DNA from: a virus
Reading direction: 5' to 3' (one strand)
IMG/VR virus record: IMGVR_UViG_3300025645_000284
Span: 1 to 31,561 of that record
DNA length: 31,561 nt
The notes beneath the pieces are model-generated. The model worked only from the letters and a program-made list of their open reading frames with translations. It had not been told where the DNA came from and ran no database searches. This document shows positions 8,160 through 15,769 of the stretch, in pieces (the first letter of the stretch is position 1; every line of letters begins with the position of its first letter). The position numbers and the translations under genes are program-made.

Positions 8160-8298
8160 ACTGACCAAGTTGGAGACTCTGTTCATCCTTGACTTACTAA
8201 AGGACTTTGTAGACCCAAGTGAAATCATATTCCCCGAAGAGCTTGAACAGGCTATAGAGATACTGGAGGCATGCTTAGATGAACACGAGAAGCTTTGA
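8152..8298 (+). CDS. small acidic helical protein
   Basis: A 48-codon frame starts at an ATG that overlaps the endonuclease stop (ATGATTGA). AAGGAAG at 8139-8145 lies 6 bases before it. The stop lies 20 bases inside the DUF3310 gene. The product is Leu/Glu-rich and predicted to be helical, with no motif I recognise. It fills what would otherwise be the only gap (119 bases) between two coupled genes, and overlaps at both ends support translation. Function unknown. Confidence 0.55.
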   Translation: MIELTKLETLFILDLLKDFVDPSEIIFPEELEQAIEILEACLDEHEKL

Positions 8299-8500
8299 CA
8301 ATGTAAATCACCCACAGCACTACACCTCGCACCCAAGTGGAGTCGAAGTCATCCTGATCACCGAGCATATGAACTTCTGTCTCGGCAATGCTATTAAGTA
8401 CATCATGCGCTGTGACGAGAAGCTTGACGCCATCGAGGATCTCAAGAAAGCAGTGTGGTACGTTAACCGAGAGATTGAGAAGAGGGAGTCAGAGTTATGA
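8279..8500 (+). CDS. DUF3310 protein (T7 gp1.7-like)
   Basis: The 73-residue product has the DUF3310 signature: VNHPQHY at the N-terminus, GVEVI, FCLGNAIKYIMR and a closing DLKKAVWYVNREIE. The family includes T7 gp1.7, reported as a nucleotide kinase acting on dTMP/dGMP, so a role in nucleotide metabolism is plausible. GGAGG at 8265-8269 lies 9 bases before the ATG, and the stop overlaps the next ATG. The placement among thyA, nuclease and reductase genes fits nucleotide supply. Only the family assignment is secure; the activity here is inferred. Confidence 0.85.
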   Translation: MNTRSFDNVNHPQHYTSHPSGVEVILITEHMNFCLGNAIKYIMRCDEKLDAIEDLKKAVWYVNREIEKRESEL

Positions 8501-9276
8501 AGCACGTACTAATACCTGATGTTCAGGCTAAGAAAGGAACTCCTACAGATCACCTAACAGCTGCTGGCCGTCTCATTGTAGATGAGCGACCTGACGTAGT
8601 GGTTTGTATCGGAGACTTTGCTGACATGCCTAGCCTGTCCGTATACGACAAGCCAGGATCTAAGTCACACGAGGGCAAACGCTACTCAGCAGACATTGAA
8701 GCTGCAAGAGAGTCGATGCGAGCATTGCTTGATCCAATACGGGAGCATAATCGCCATCAGCGTAAGAATAAGAAGAAGCTATATACCCCTCGAATGGTAA
8801 TGACTTACGGCAATCACGAGAACAGAATCAACCGTGCTATTGAATCCAACCCTAATCACCTAGAGGGTGTAATTAGTTTAGGAGATCTGAAGTATGAGAA
8901 GTCTGGTTGGGAAACATATCCGTTCCTTGAGCCTGTAAACATAGACGGTATCTTATATAGTCACTACTTTGTGAATCCTAAGTCTCTTACTGGCTACCCA
9001 GTAGCAGGGACATGTGATGCTAAGCTTAACAATCTGAAGTGTAGCTTCATCATGGGACACCAGCAGCATGAGCAAGTAGGTGATGCCTATGACGCTTCTG
9101 GTAAGCGTATGAGAGGTCTTGTAATGGGAGCTTTCTACCAACACAATGAAGACTTTATGGGACCACAGAAGAACACACAGCACTATCGTGGTATGGCTAT
9201 CCTGCATGATGTCACGGAAGGTACCTACGATCTCGAAGAAGTGTCTATGAGCCGATTACTGAGGAAATACTTATGA
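8497..9276 (+). CDS. calcineurin-like metallophosphoesterase
   Basis: The 259-residue product carries the metallophosphoesterase motifs in order: PDVQ (D8, Q10), IGDFAD (D40), YGNHE (105-108) and MGHQQH (H188, H191). The DxQ in place of canonical DxH is a feature I associate with the phage subfamily that begins PDxQ. The substrate is unknown; phage members have been suggested to act on nucleic acid ends or nucleotides. It is translationally coupled at both ends by ATGA overlaps. It could process DNA or RNA ends in replication, which is inference. Confidence 0.85.
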   Translation: MKHVLIPDVQAKKGTPTDHLTAAGRLIVDERPDVVVCIGDFADMPSLSVYDKPGSKSHEGKRYSADIEAARESMRALLDPIREHNRHQRKNKKKLYTPRMVMTYGNHENRINRAIESNPNHLEGVISLGDLKYEKSGWETYPFLEPVNIDGILYSHYFVNPKSLTGYPVAGTCDAKLNNLKCSFIMGHQQHEQVGDAYDASGKRMRGLVMGAFYQHNEDFMGPQKNTQHYRGMAILHDVTEGTYDLEEVSMSRLLRKYL

Positions 9277-9530
9277 AATTATTTGGAGATATCTTACCGT
9301 TCATTGGCTTCTCATCTGAAGCGTACCAGTCAGTAGAGGAAGTGCCTGAAGGGATAATGGAAGGTGCTGATCTGTATGCTGCCATGCGAGAGCAACGAAC
9401 GATACGCCCAGGCTTTACTGATGCGGTGGTTTTTACTAAGTTTTTTGAGGTAGGCTGGTTAGGCTACTCATTCCGCTATGTCCGAGAGATTATAATCTAC
9501 TATAAATACCCAGTGGAGGGTGAAGAATGA
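9273..9530 (+). CDS. hypothetical protein upstream of ribonucleotide reductase
   Basis: The product is 85 residues with aromatic-rich C-terminal half and acidic tail. I recognise no motif. GAGGAA precedes the ATG, which overlaps the phosphoesterase stop; its own stop overlaps the reductase start. It is too long and lacks cysteines to be a NrdH-like glutaredoxin. Function unknown. Confidence 0.6.
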   Translation: MKLFGDILPFIGFSSEAYQSVEEVPEGIMEGADLYAAMREQRTIRPGFTDAVVFTKFFEVGWLGYSFRYVREIIIYYKYPVEGEE

Positions 9531-11512
9531 TGAATAGCTATGAAGGTTTCATACACCAATCCCGATATGCCCGATGGAGAGAAGAAGATGGACGACGTGA
9601 GACGTGGGAAGAAACAGTTGATCGCTACATTACATCGCTGTCACATGTTATGGAAGATAAAGGTCTTACACCTAAAGGTGTTTTACACCCTAACCTGGCT
9701 GAAGCTGCTTACTTTATTAAAGAACAAAAGGTAATGCCTTCCATGAGGGCTCTCATGTCCTCAGGCCCTGCACTAGATAAGGATCACGTAGCTGGCTATA
9801 ACTGCAGCTACTTACCAATTGATTCTCTATACTCGTTTGACGAAGCCATGTACATTTTGATGTGTGGTACAGGTGTTGGCTTTAGCTGTGAACGTCAGTA
9901 CGTTACTCAGCTCCCTGTAGTAGGGGAGTTTGTAGGTGAGCCTGATGTTCCACAGAAAATTGCTGACTTCGAACTGTCACATGTAGTTAACAACGTTGTT
10001 GAAGTAGCCGACAGTAAGTATGGTTGGGCAAGTGCCCTTCGCTTATATATACACGAACTGTACAAAGGAAACTTTGCAATAACATATGATGTTAGCAAGG
10101 TACGTCCTAGTGGTGCGCTACTAAAGAGCTTTGGTGGACGAGCATCAGGACCGCAGCCGTTGGTAGATCTGTTTGTTTTTATACGTGAGCGGTTGTTAGA
10201 TGCCTATGAGCATAAGCGTAAGATTACTTCTATCGAAGCCCATGATATTTTATGTCAAGTTGGTAAAGTGGTGGTTGTTGGTGGCGTACGTCGGAGTGCC
10301 CTTATCAGCCTGTCTAATCTTTCTGATGATCGGATGCGTCGAGCTAAGTCTGGTGAGTGGTATGTTTCTAATAGTCAACGCGGCCTTGCCAATAACTCTG
10401 TGGCTTTTACTGAGAAACCTGACTTCCACTCGTTCCTAAAGGAATGGCAAAGCCTGTATGAATCTAAGTCAGGTGAGCGTGGTATCTTTAACCGAGTAGC
10501 TAGTCAGAAGCAAGCATCTCTTAACGGTCGTCGAGACCCTAACCATCAGTTTGGTACTAACCCTTGCTCAGAGATCATCCTGCGGCCATATCAGTTCTGT
10601 AACCTTACAGAGATAGTGGTACGAGAAGGTGACTCTCCTCGGGAGTTAGATAAGAAGACAGAAGTTGCTGCGTTTCTGGGAACAATGCAGTCAACCTTCA
10701 CTACCTTTGTATATCTTCGTGACGTATGGACAACCAACACAGAAGAAGAACGCTTACTCGGTGTGAGTATGACCGGCATCATGGACCATAAGATGCTTAG
10801 CGGACAGGGTGACCTGCTTGAACTTGGTGCTTGGCTACGTGGCCTAAAGCAAACTGCAATTGACATTAACAAAGAGTGGGCAGCTAAACTTGAAATACCA
10901 CAATCAACTGCGATCACTGCGGTCAAGCCTTCTGGGACTGTGTCTCAGCTTGTTAATAGTGCCAGTGGCATCCATCCTCGTTTTGCTCCTTTCTATAGTC
11001 GGCGGGTGCGTGGGGACATTAAAGACCCTATTACAACGTTCATGATTAACGAAGGCATTCCTAATGAATTGGATGCTTACAATGACCAGAATGTTGTGTT
11101 CTCTTTCCCTCAACGGGCACCAAAGGGTGCTGTATGTACGCAGGACGTTGGAGCAATGGATCAGCTACGCTTGTGGATGATCTACCAAAAGCAATGGTGT
11201 GAGCATAAGCCATCCATTACTGTGTTCTACAATGACGATAACTTCTTGGAAGTTGGTAGCTTTGTATACAAAAACTTTGATGACATCAGCGGTATTAGCT
11301 TCTTGCCTTATGAAGGTCATAGTTATGTACAGGCTCCCTACGAAGAGATAACAGAGGAACAATATAACGAACTACTTCCTGCAATCCCGCAGGACATAGA
11401 CTGGAAGCGCCTAGGTGAACTGGAGTCAGGAGACAATACTGTAGGTGCACAGACGCTGGCTTGCAGCGGAAACTTTTGTGAGGTAGTTGACATAGGAGAA
11501 CATGACGAGTAA
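9527..11512 (+). CDS. adenosylcobalamin-dependent ribonucleotide reductase (class II, monomeric)
   Basis: This enzyme reduces ribonucleotides to deoxyribonucleotides without oxygen or a radical-generating partner, but needs coenzyme B12. The 661 residues show C93 in YNCSY, NPCSE (thiyl-radical C347, E349), C358 in FCNL, the PSGTVS segment and a C-terminal pair C646-x4-C651. These equal C119, C408, E410, C419, C731 and C736 of the Lactobacillus leichmannii enzyme, including the 11-residue spacing from C408 to C419. No small subunit or activase gene is nearby, as expected for this class. GGAGGG precedes the start; ATG at 9530 is an alternative. The host would have to make or import B12. Confidence 0.92.
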   Translation: MMNSYEGFIHQSRYARWREEDGRRETWEETVDRYITSLSHVMEDKGLTPKGVLHPNLAEAAYFIKEQKVMPSMRALMSSGPALDKDHVAGYNCSYLPIDSLYSFDEAMYILMCGTGVGFSCERQYVTQLPVVGEFVGEPDVPQKIADFELSHVVNNVVEVADSKYGWASALRLYIHELYKGNFAITYDVSKVRPSGALLKSFGGRASGPQPLVDLFVFIRERLLDAYEHKRKITSIEAHDILCQVGKVVVVGGVRRSALISLSNLSDDRMRRAKSGEWYVSNSQRGLANNSVAFTEKPDFHSFLKEWQSLYESKSGERGIFNRVASQKQASLNGRRDPNHQFGTNPCSEIILRPYQFCNLTEIVVREGDSPRELDKKTEVAAFLGTMQSTFTTFVYLRDVWTTNTEEERLLGVSMTGIMDHKMLSGQGDLLELGAWLRGLKQTAIDINKEWAAKLEIPQSTAITAVKPSGTVSQLVNSASGIHPRFAPFYSRRVRGDIKDPITTFMINEGIPNELDAYNDQNVVFSFPQRAPKGAVCTQDVGAMDQLRLWMIYQKQWCEHKPSITVFYNDDNFLEVGSFVYKNFDDISGISFLPYEGHSYVQAPYEEITEEQYNELLPAIPQDIDWKRLGELESGDNTVGAQTLACSGNFCEVVDIGEHDE

Positions 11513-11543
11513 ACCGGCCAAGATGATCCCAGTAAACCGGCCA
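11508..11543 (+). repeat. 13-bp direct repeat after ribonucleotide reductase
   Basis: AGTAAACCGGCCA occurs exactly at 11508-11520 and 11531-11543, 23 bases start to start. The first copy contains the reductase stop codon. Spacing of about two helical turns would put both copies on the same DNA face, which suits a protein-binding site. A duplicated gene end is the other explanation. Confidence 0.6.
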
Positions 11544-11683
11544 CATAATTCCACAGTGCCCCAGTACTAGGGGCCATAAGAGATACTTTACCGGACAGAA
11601 AGACGAGTAGAATAGAGCACTATAGTTACCCATTATTCAAATAATGATAACAGTACGGCCCCCTATAAATCAGAGGTACTAAC
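11513..11683 (+). promoter_or_regulatory. intergenic regulatory region upstream of phoH
   Basis: This is the largest non-coding gap of the window (171 bases). Besides part of the 13-bp repeat it holds a hairpin GCCCC-loop-GGGGC at 11558-11574 and a palindrome CATTATT-CA-AATAATG at 11631-11646, with outer GTTA/TAAC arms at 11625-11652. The palindrome looks like an operator, or a weak hairpin. An 8-base CACTATAG at 11618-11625 resembles the core of T7-like promoters but is expected about once by chance in this much DNA. I infer a transcription boundary here. Confidence 0.5.
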
Positions 11684-12373
11684 ATGAAAAAAGCACGAGT
11701 CACTGGAATAGACAAGTACAAGCAACCACAGACTGGAATGGAGACATGGACCCTATCAGAGGAACAGAAGGAACTTGCTATGATCATTCGCTCAAGCGAT
11801 ATGACTTTGGTATCTGGTAAAGCTGGTGTTGGTAAGACTGCTGCTATTCTACACACGTTTGCATACATGTATCTTAGAGACGTAACAAAACAAATCATCG
11901 TAGTACGAACGCCAGTGGAGGCTGGCATTGACAAGATTGGTTTCCTACCAGGTGATGAAGCTGAGAAGCTAGGACCGCACTTCCTGCCTGCTAAGAAGAT
12001 ACTGGAGCAGTTGATGGGTAAGAATAAAGTTGAGTGTGACATGGGCAAGCGCATTCACTTCCGCATCCCTAACTTTGTACTAGGAGATACATTTGATAAC
12101 AGTCTCATCATCATTAGCGAAGCCCAGCAGATGCCACCTAACATGATTAAGCTATTGCTTGAACGTGTCGGTAAGGATTCTATTGTAGTTGTCGAGGGTG
12201 ATGAGTCACAGCTGTACGCATCTGACGGTAAGCGGAATGGTTTAAGTCATGCATTTGACTTGTTCCAGAAGCATCCTCAGCAAGGTATTGACTTCTTTAC
12301 ATTCAGTAACAATCATAACATGCGCTCTGACTTTGTTGGTCGAGTGAATCGTGTATACGAACTAGAGGGATAA
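11684..12373 (+). CDS. phoH: PhoH-like P-loop ATPase
   Basis: The 229-residue product matches phage PhoH-like proteins. Walker A is GKAGVGKT at 45-52, followed by the VVRTPVEAG segment, the Walker B region IIISEAQQMPP and VEGDESQ. In most PhoH proteins Walker B is DEAQ; here Ser145 replaces the Asp, while Glu146 remains. PhoH genes are common in marine phages; their role, possibly RNA metabolism or phosphate stress, is not settled. AGAGG precedes the ATG by 8 bases. It starts a new transcription segment after the 171-base gap and is followed after 2 bases by a small gene. Confidence 0.85.
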   Translation: MKKARVTGIDKYKQPQTGMETWTLSEEQKELAMIIRSSDMTLVSGKAGVGKTAAILHTFAYMYLRDVTKQIIVVRTPVEAGIDKIGFLPGDEAEKLGPHFLPAKKILEQLMGKNKVECDMGKRIHFRIPNFVLGDTFDNSLIIISEAQQMPPNMIKLLLERVGKDSIVVVEGDESQLYASDGKRNGLSHAFDLFQKHPQQGIDFFTFSNNHNMRSDFVGRVNRVYELEG

Positions 12374-12375
12374 GA

Positions 12376-12600
12376 ATGACTGAGACAAAGAAACGAGTTA
12401 GTTATAAGCAGCGGGCTAAGGCTTTTGAAGAAGCACTTAGTGAAGTAGAGTTGCAGTTCGCCAGGACTAAGGGACTGCTTGGGACGATGGTACATGTGTT
12501 CGGTGTTGAAGTAATGACAGCGATACGCGTCTTCCATGACGCGCCTACTGATGAGAACCTAGCGGAGATTAAGAAACTCTTCTCTGCTCCAGAAGAATAA
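12376..12600 (+). CDS. hypothetical protein at the end of the + strand arm
   Basis: The product is 74 residues, predicted mostly helical, with no motif I recognise. GAGGG precedes its ATG at good distance and it begins 2 bases after phoH, so it is probably co-transcribed. It is the last rightward gene; its stop is 2 bases from the stop of the first leftward gene read in the opposite sense. Function unknown. Confidence 0.6.
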   Translation: MTETKKRVSYKQRAKAFEEALSEVELQFARTKGLLGTMVHVFGVEVMTAIRVFHDAPTDENLAEIKKLFSAPEE

Positions 12601-12602
12601 TC

Positions 12603-12875
12603 CTACTTCTTCTTATTCTTTGAGCCCTTAGGACGGCCACCCTTACCACCATTATCAGCGCGGTTAGCAGACTTTGACCTAGATCTTGTATTGCTTTCCG
12701 CGTTGCTTCCACCACTTCGCAATGGCTTCTTGTGATCGACATCCTTCCCATCACCCTTCTTAGCCTTCCCCGACTTAACCGCTTCGGCTCGTGCTTGATT
12801 GCGAGCTGCACGCTTCTTCTTCTGTTCTGGCGTACCGTGATACTTGGCATACTCTGCCTTGTAATCTCTAGCCAT
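12603..12875 (-). CDS. small basic HNH-like protein
   Basis: The 90-residue product is Lys/Arg-rich with a KDVDHKKPL segment (D47, H48) followed by GGSN and later Asn residues, resembling the beta-beta-alpha metal core of HNH nucleases. No zinc-binding cysteines exist. Similar short basic HNH-like proteins are seen in podoviruses; whether they cut DNA is unclear. The C-terminus is a Gly/Lys tail. It is the last gene of the leftward arm, with AAGGGGAAGG just upstream. A virion- or DNA-binding role is as likely as a nuclease. Confidence 0.55.
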   Translation of the reverse strand: MARDYKAEYAKYHGTPEQKKKRAARNQARAEAVKSGKAKKGDGKDVDHKKPLRSGGSNAESNTRSRSKSANRADNGGKGGRPKGSKNKKK

Positions 12876-12887
12876 CTTACCTTCCCC

Positions 12888-13235
12888 TTATTTTTTATTA
12901 AACAAGCTATAGGCTTTTATGCCAAAGCTTGCACTGACTGACATACCAATAGCAACTTGAAACCATGTAGGTGTTGCTTCTAATGCCAGGAATCCTGTAA
13001 CAACATACGGCTGCATAGACGGAACGAAACATGCACCAATAATTGCTACAAACAATAAGGTCCACAACTCATCCTTCCAACTACCACCAGAGGCCTTCAT
13101 AGCCTCCAGCTCCCAATTATCCGTAGCAGCAATAGACTTTTCCTTTGCGCTTATCTCTGCTTCCTTAACCCTCTGCTTTCCCTGTATTACAGTCGTTGCT
13201 AGTCCAACGATAGGCTTTATTAAAGCTTGCCACAT
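12888..13235 (-). CDS. putative holin (GTA-type three-segment holin-like)
   Basis: The 115-residue product has an amphipathic N-terminal segment (about 3-19), a charged helical middle (20-50), then a membrane segment at about 57-75 and another at about 91-106, ending in a short KAYSLFNKK tail. This layout resembles the three-segment holin family found in gene transfer agents and marine phages. The start overlaps the stop of the upstream membrane gene (TAATG), and GGAGAGGG is close before it. It would form pores that release the amidase. Identification is by topology and context only. Confidence 0.6.
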   Translation of the reverse strand: MWQALIKPIVGLATTVIQGKQRVKEAEISAKEKSIAATDNWELEAMKASGGSWKDELWTLLFVAIIGACFVPSMQPYVVTGFLALEATPTWFQVAIGMSVSASFGIKAYSLFNKK

Positions 13236-13456
13236 TAGCCCTCTCCCCCAGTCTTTCTTTCGCTATGATCCCCGTAAGTCTCACCACCAATAAACACACC
13301 GATGATCGTTACCAGGCTTGGTACAATTACCATTAGCAACCCTGCTGCTTGTGCAGGCAGGTCTACTGGTAGCAATGTTCTAATGACTACAGCGGTAATC
13401 AATCCCATTGTCCAGTAGGCTATTCTTCTGCGAGTCTCTCTCTTAGGTCCAACCAT
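13235..13456 (-). CDS. small two-segment membrane protein (holin-like candidate)
   Basis: The product is 73 residues: a basic N-terminus (KRETRRR), two hydrophobic stretches (about 12-30 and 35-57) and a hydrophilic, charged C-terminus, as in class II holins. The frame can be extended to 13492, but that would run over the terminator stem; GGAG 6 bases before the ATG at 13456 supports the shorter form. It is coupled to the next membrane gene by 1-base overlap. It may be the holin, an antiholin or a partner of the 115-residue protein. Confidence 0.55.
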   Translation of the reverse strand: MVGPKRETRRRIAYWTMGLITAVVIRTLLPVDLPAQAAGLLMVIVPSLVTIIGVFIGGETYGDHSERKTGGEG

Positions 13457-13477
13457 TACTTCTCCAATATACTGAAA

Positions 13478-13500
13478 TAAAAGGCCCCACAAGGAGCCTT
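13478..13500 (-). terminator. intrinsic terminator after tail fibre
   Basis: On the - strand AAGGCTCC-TTGT-GGGGCCTT forms an 8-bp stem (one G-T pair) with a 4-base loop, followed by TTATTT. It lies 37 bases beyond the tail fibre stop and before the Shine-Dalgarno of the next gene. Confidence 0.7.
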
Positions 13501-13513
13501 CTTTGACTACAGC

Positions 13514-13540
13514 GTGATTACCACGGAGTGGTCATGTCAC
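13514..13540 (-). other. hairpin at tail fibre stop codon
   Basis: ACCAC-GGA-GTGGT forms a 5-bp stem with a 3-base loop at 13520-13532, and outer GTGA/TCAC arms at 13514-13517 and 13537-13540 can extend it across an internal loop. It begins at the stop codon of the tail fibre gene and precedes the stronger terminator. It could protect the 3' end of the message. Confidence 0.4.
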
Positions 13541-15054
13541 TTAGCCTCTAAGATTTCAATGCGAGCGATAAGCTCTTGAATCGTTGCAGTCAATAATGGA
13601 ACCAATTTGCTTTGGTCAATGCCTTGGTAGTCAGGTACGGATCGAGTGCCCATAACAGCAGCTTCAATCTCTACACCTTCTGCATCTACAACTGCAGGAG
13701 TAACTTCATACTCTTCGTCCATCATTGCGTCTTTAGTGCCCATTGCTGCCTCTGGCACCACCTCCGCCAACTCATGCGCAAAGAAACCATCAACTCGTGA
13801 ACCAGTCGCTTTCCACGCAAAGCTAATCGGCCGCAGTGCTTTGACTCGCTCAGTAGCGCCGGTCATTGGAACATCGTTTTCTTTTAGGCGATAGTCGGAT
13901 GAGGTGTTGTAGGATGTCGTTGTTGAGGTTACAGCAATAGAGCCAACTGGTGTGCCACTTCTACGGATACTAACGATCTCGCCATCTGATGTGTCTCTGT
14001 TTAGATACTGACATTGGGAACCATCTCTAGTTAAAATTTGATAACCAGAAGCGTGCATTTCGCACCCAGCTACGAAGATGCTAGGAGCAGTCTTACCCAG
14101 AAGGAAGCTGCCCGTCGCAGTGATTCTGGCCCTCTCTTGACTAGATGCATAAAGAAGCAATTCACCGCCACCACCGCCAGGATATAGCGCCAGATCGGCA
14201 TAGGGGTCAGTCGGTGCAAGCGTCAGAAGGCCTGACCCAATCCCTAGCCCAGTGACGGTTAAAAACTCAGCATCAGCAAAAAGTGCAACATCTTGCCACA
14301 AAGAACCATCGTAAACTTTCATTTGATTTGATGGAATGTCAAAGTATATGTCGCCCGTATTCCAGACAGCTGGTGGTGAAACTGGCGGAGCGGACAAGGC
14401 ACCGTAGTAAAGACCCTGAAACTCATCTAAAGCTGCCACGGCTGCAACCTCAGAGTCAGCTGCTGCAATGGCAGATGCCTCAGCTGCTGCTGCGTCACCA
14501 ATGATTGAATTAGCAGATACCAGTGCGGCTGCAGCACTGTCCACAGCACTAGATGCCTCACTAGTTGCTAGTATTGCAGAAGCATCTGCAGCTGCTGCAG
14601 AGATTGCGGCAGCACTCGCACTTGCATCTGCAGCGTCAGCAAAACCAGAGGACTCAAGGGCACTAGTTGCAGCAAGACCAGCAGAGATTGCGGCAGCATC
14701 AGCACTATCACTAGCATTAGCCTCACTACCAGCTGCTGCAGCTGCTGCAGCCTCGGCTTCATCCCTAGCTGTCTCTGCCAGGTTAGCAGCATTCACAGCA
14801 TCTATCACTGCACTATCGATTGTCGCTCCGAACGGAACACCATTTATTAGTAACTCAACACACCCAATTGTATCGGCATTTAGTATGTTGTAGGAATTCA
14901 TGTCGAGGTCGTTGACCATAGTGTTTGACTGGCCAGCGGGATTGTCACGATACAATACTTTGTTGTTTAGTTCGTCTTCCAGCGCCTGAAAGTTCTCGTT
15001 AATACGCTGCCTGTTGTAGCCGCTAGCTACGTCGCTTAGTACAATTTTAGCCAT
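13537..15054 (-). CDS. tail fibre with C-terminal S74 intramolecular chaperone
   Basis: The 505-residue fibre would bind the host receptor. The N-terminus (MAKIVLSDVASGYN ... NNKVLYRDNP) is the common podovirus adaptor that docks fibres to the tail. Residues about 95-205 are an Ala/Ser-rich helical stalk with 28-residue partial repeats. The end is a peptidase S74 domain: SDYRLKEN gives the Ser386-Lys391 pair used in self-cleavage, with GFFAHE and VPE motifs following. Cleavage before Ser386 would free a 120-residue chaperone after trimer folding. The ATG at 15054 has AAGGTG 6 bases upstream and is preferred over the GTG at 15063. Confidence 0.9.
   Translation of the reverse strand: MAKIVLSDVASGYNRQRINENFQALEDELNNKVLYRDNPAGQSNTMVNDLDMNSYNILNADTIGCVELLINGVPFGATIDSAVIDAVNAANLAETARDEAEAAAAAAAGSEANASDSADAAAISAGLAATSALESSGFADAADASASAAAISAAAADASAILATSEASSAVDSAAAALVSANSIIGDAAAAEASAIAAADSEVAAVAALDEFQGLYYGALSAPPVSPPAVWNTGDIYFDIPSNQMKVYDGSLWQDVALFADAEFLTVTGLGIGSGLLTLAPTDPYADLALYPGGGGGELLLYASSQERARITATGSFLLGKTAPSIFVAGCEMHASGYQILTRDGSQCQYLNRDTSDGEIVSIRRSGTPVGSIAVTSTTTSYNTSSDYRLKENDVPMTGATERVKALRPISFAWKATGSRVDGFFAHELAEVVPEAAMGTKDAMMDEEYEVTPAVVDAEGVEIEAAVMGTRSVPDYQGIDQSKLVPLLTATIQELIARIEILEAK
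14597..14698. repeat. 18-bp repeat inside the fibre stalk
   Basis: GCAGAGATTGCGGCAGCA is found exactly at 14597-14614 and 14681-14698, 84 bases apart, which equals 28 codons in frame. It encodes the AAAISA element of the Ala-rich stalk. The period suggests that the stalk grew by in-frame duplication. Confidence 0.6.
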
Positions 15055-15095
15055 TTGTATCACCTTGTGAGTTGTAGTTATGGGTTTTTAATAAA

Positions 15096-15506
15096 CTATA
15101 AGTCTATTTTTGCGAATATCTTATCTACGAGTTTACCATCGCAGTCATGTCGTGTTCTAATCTCTAGCGTGTGGTGATCCTTACCTGAAGTAATCGCTAG
15201 AATCATCAAGTACTGCTTACCAATAGAGCGGTCATAGTCAGTAGCTGGCGAGCCATCAAGTGCCTTCCACTCCAAGTAAACAGGTACGCCTGTATTAATG
15301 CCAAAGACTTCAAGACGCTTGAATTTGCATTCAGACTTAATAAAGCTGGCAGCTACTACGTACCCCTCGTCAGTACGTTCTACCGATGTAATAACTACGT
15401 CCTTGTAAGGCACAGGATCAGATACTAAGTAGTAACCGAACTGTACGGCTGCGGACAGCACTGTGGCTATTATCGCAATATGCCACCAGTCTTTTAAGTT
15501 CTTCAT
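15096..15506 (-). CDS. membrane-anchored hypothetical protein in lysis region
   Basis: The 136-residue product has one N-terminal membrane segment (about 9-27) and a beta-rich remainder of about 105 residues with two cysteines, likely outside the inner membrane. It has no lipobox, so it is not an outer-membrane spanin. GGAGG sits 7 bases before the ATG, which overlaps the XhlA-like gene stop. Its place between XhlA-like protein and fibre suggests a lysis or envelope role. I do not recognise the family. Confidence 0.55.
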   Translation of the reverse strand: MKNLKDWWHIAIIATVLSAAVQFGYYLVSDPVPYKDVVITSVERTDEGYVVAASFIKSECKFKRLEVFGINTGVPVYLEWKALDGSPATDYDRSIGKQYLMILAITSGKDHHTLEIRTRHDCDGKLVDKIFAKIDL

Positions 15507-15769
15507 AAAAGACCTCCCCGCAACATAAACCCTGCCAAGCCTGTAATAATAACTCCTATGAAAACCTTAACTCCCCATGATATGTGTGACATAAAGCCGT
15601 CCATTCTTCCATCCGTAAGATCTGACTTGTTCGACAGCAGCTCATGCTGCAGTCTTAGTCTGACAATTGATTGCTCCAGTTCCTTTATCTCAAGCTTCAT
15701 TTCTGCTATGTGCTTTGCGAGATACTCCACTTCCTGAGCAACACTAGCTACAGTGTCACGTCCTGGCAT
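15503..15769 (-). CDS. XhlA-like coiled-coil protein with C-terminal membrane anchor
   Basis: The 88-residue product has a long heptad-rich helix (about 8-48, VEYLAKHIAEMKLEIKELEQ), then a single C-terminal membrane segment (about 65-85). This is the layout of XhlA-type lysis proteins. A GTG at 15778 lies in frame, but GAGGAG stands 8 bases before the ATG at 15769, so that start is chosen. It overlaps the amidase gene. It probably acts with the amidase and the holins at the membrane. Confidence 0.6.
   Translation of the reverse strand: MPGRDTVASVAQEVEYLAKHIAEMKLEIKELEQSIVRLRLQHELLSNKSDLTDGRMDGFMSHISWGVKVFIGVIITGLAGFMLRGGLL

Noticed and set aside
11618-11625. CACTATAG as a T7/SP6-type promoter
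   Set aside because: Only the 8-base core matches, about one chance hit is expected in both strands of 31.5 kb, no second copy was seen, and no single-subunit RNA polymerase gene is in the window.
13456-13492. Upstream extension of the 73-residue membrane protein to an ATG at 13492
   Set aside because: The extension lies on the terminator stem, while GGAG stands correctly before the ATG at 13456.
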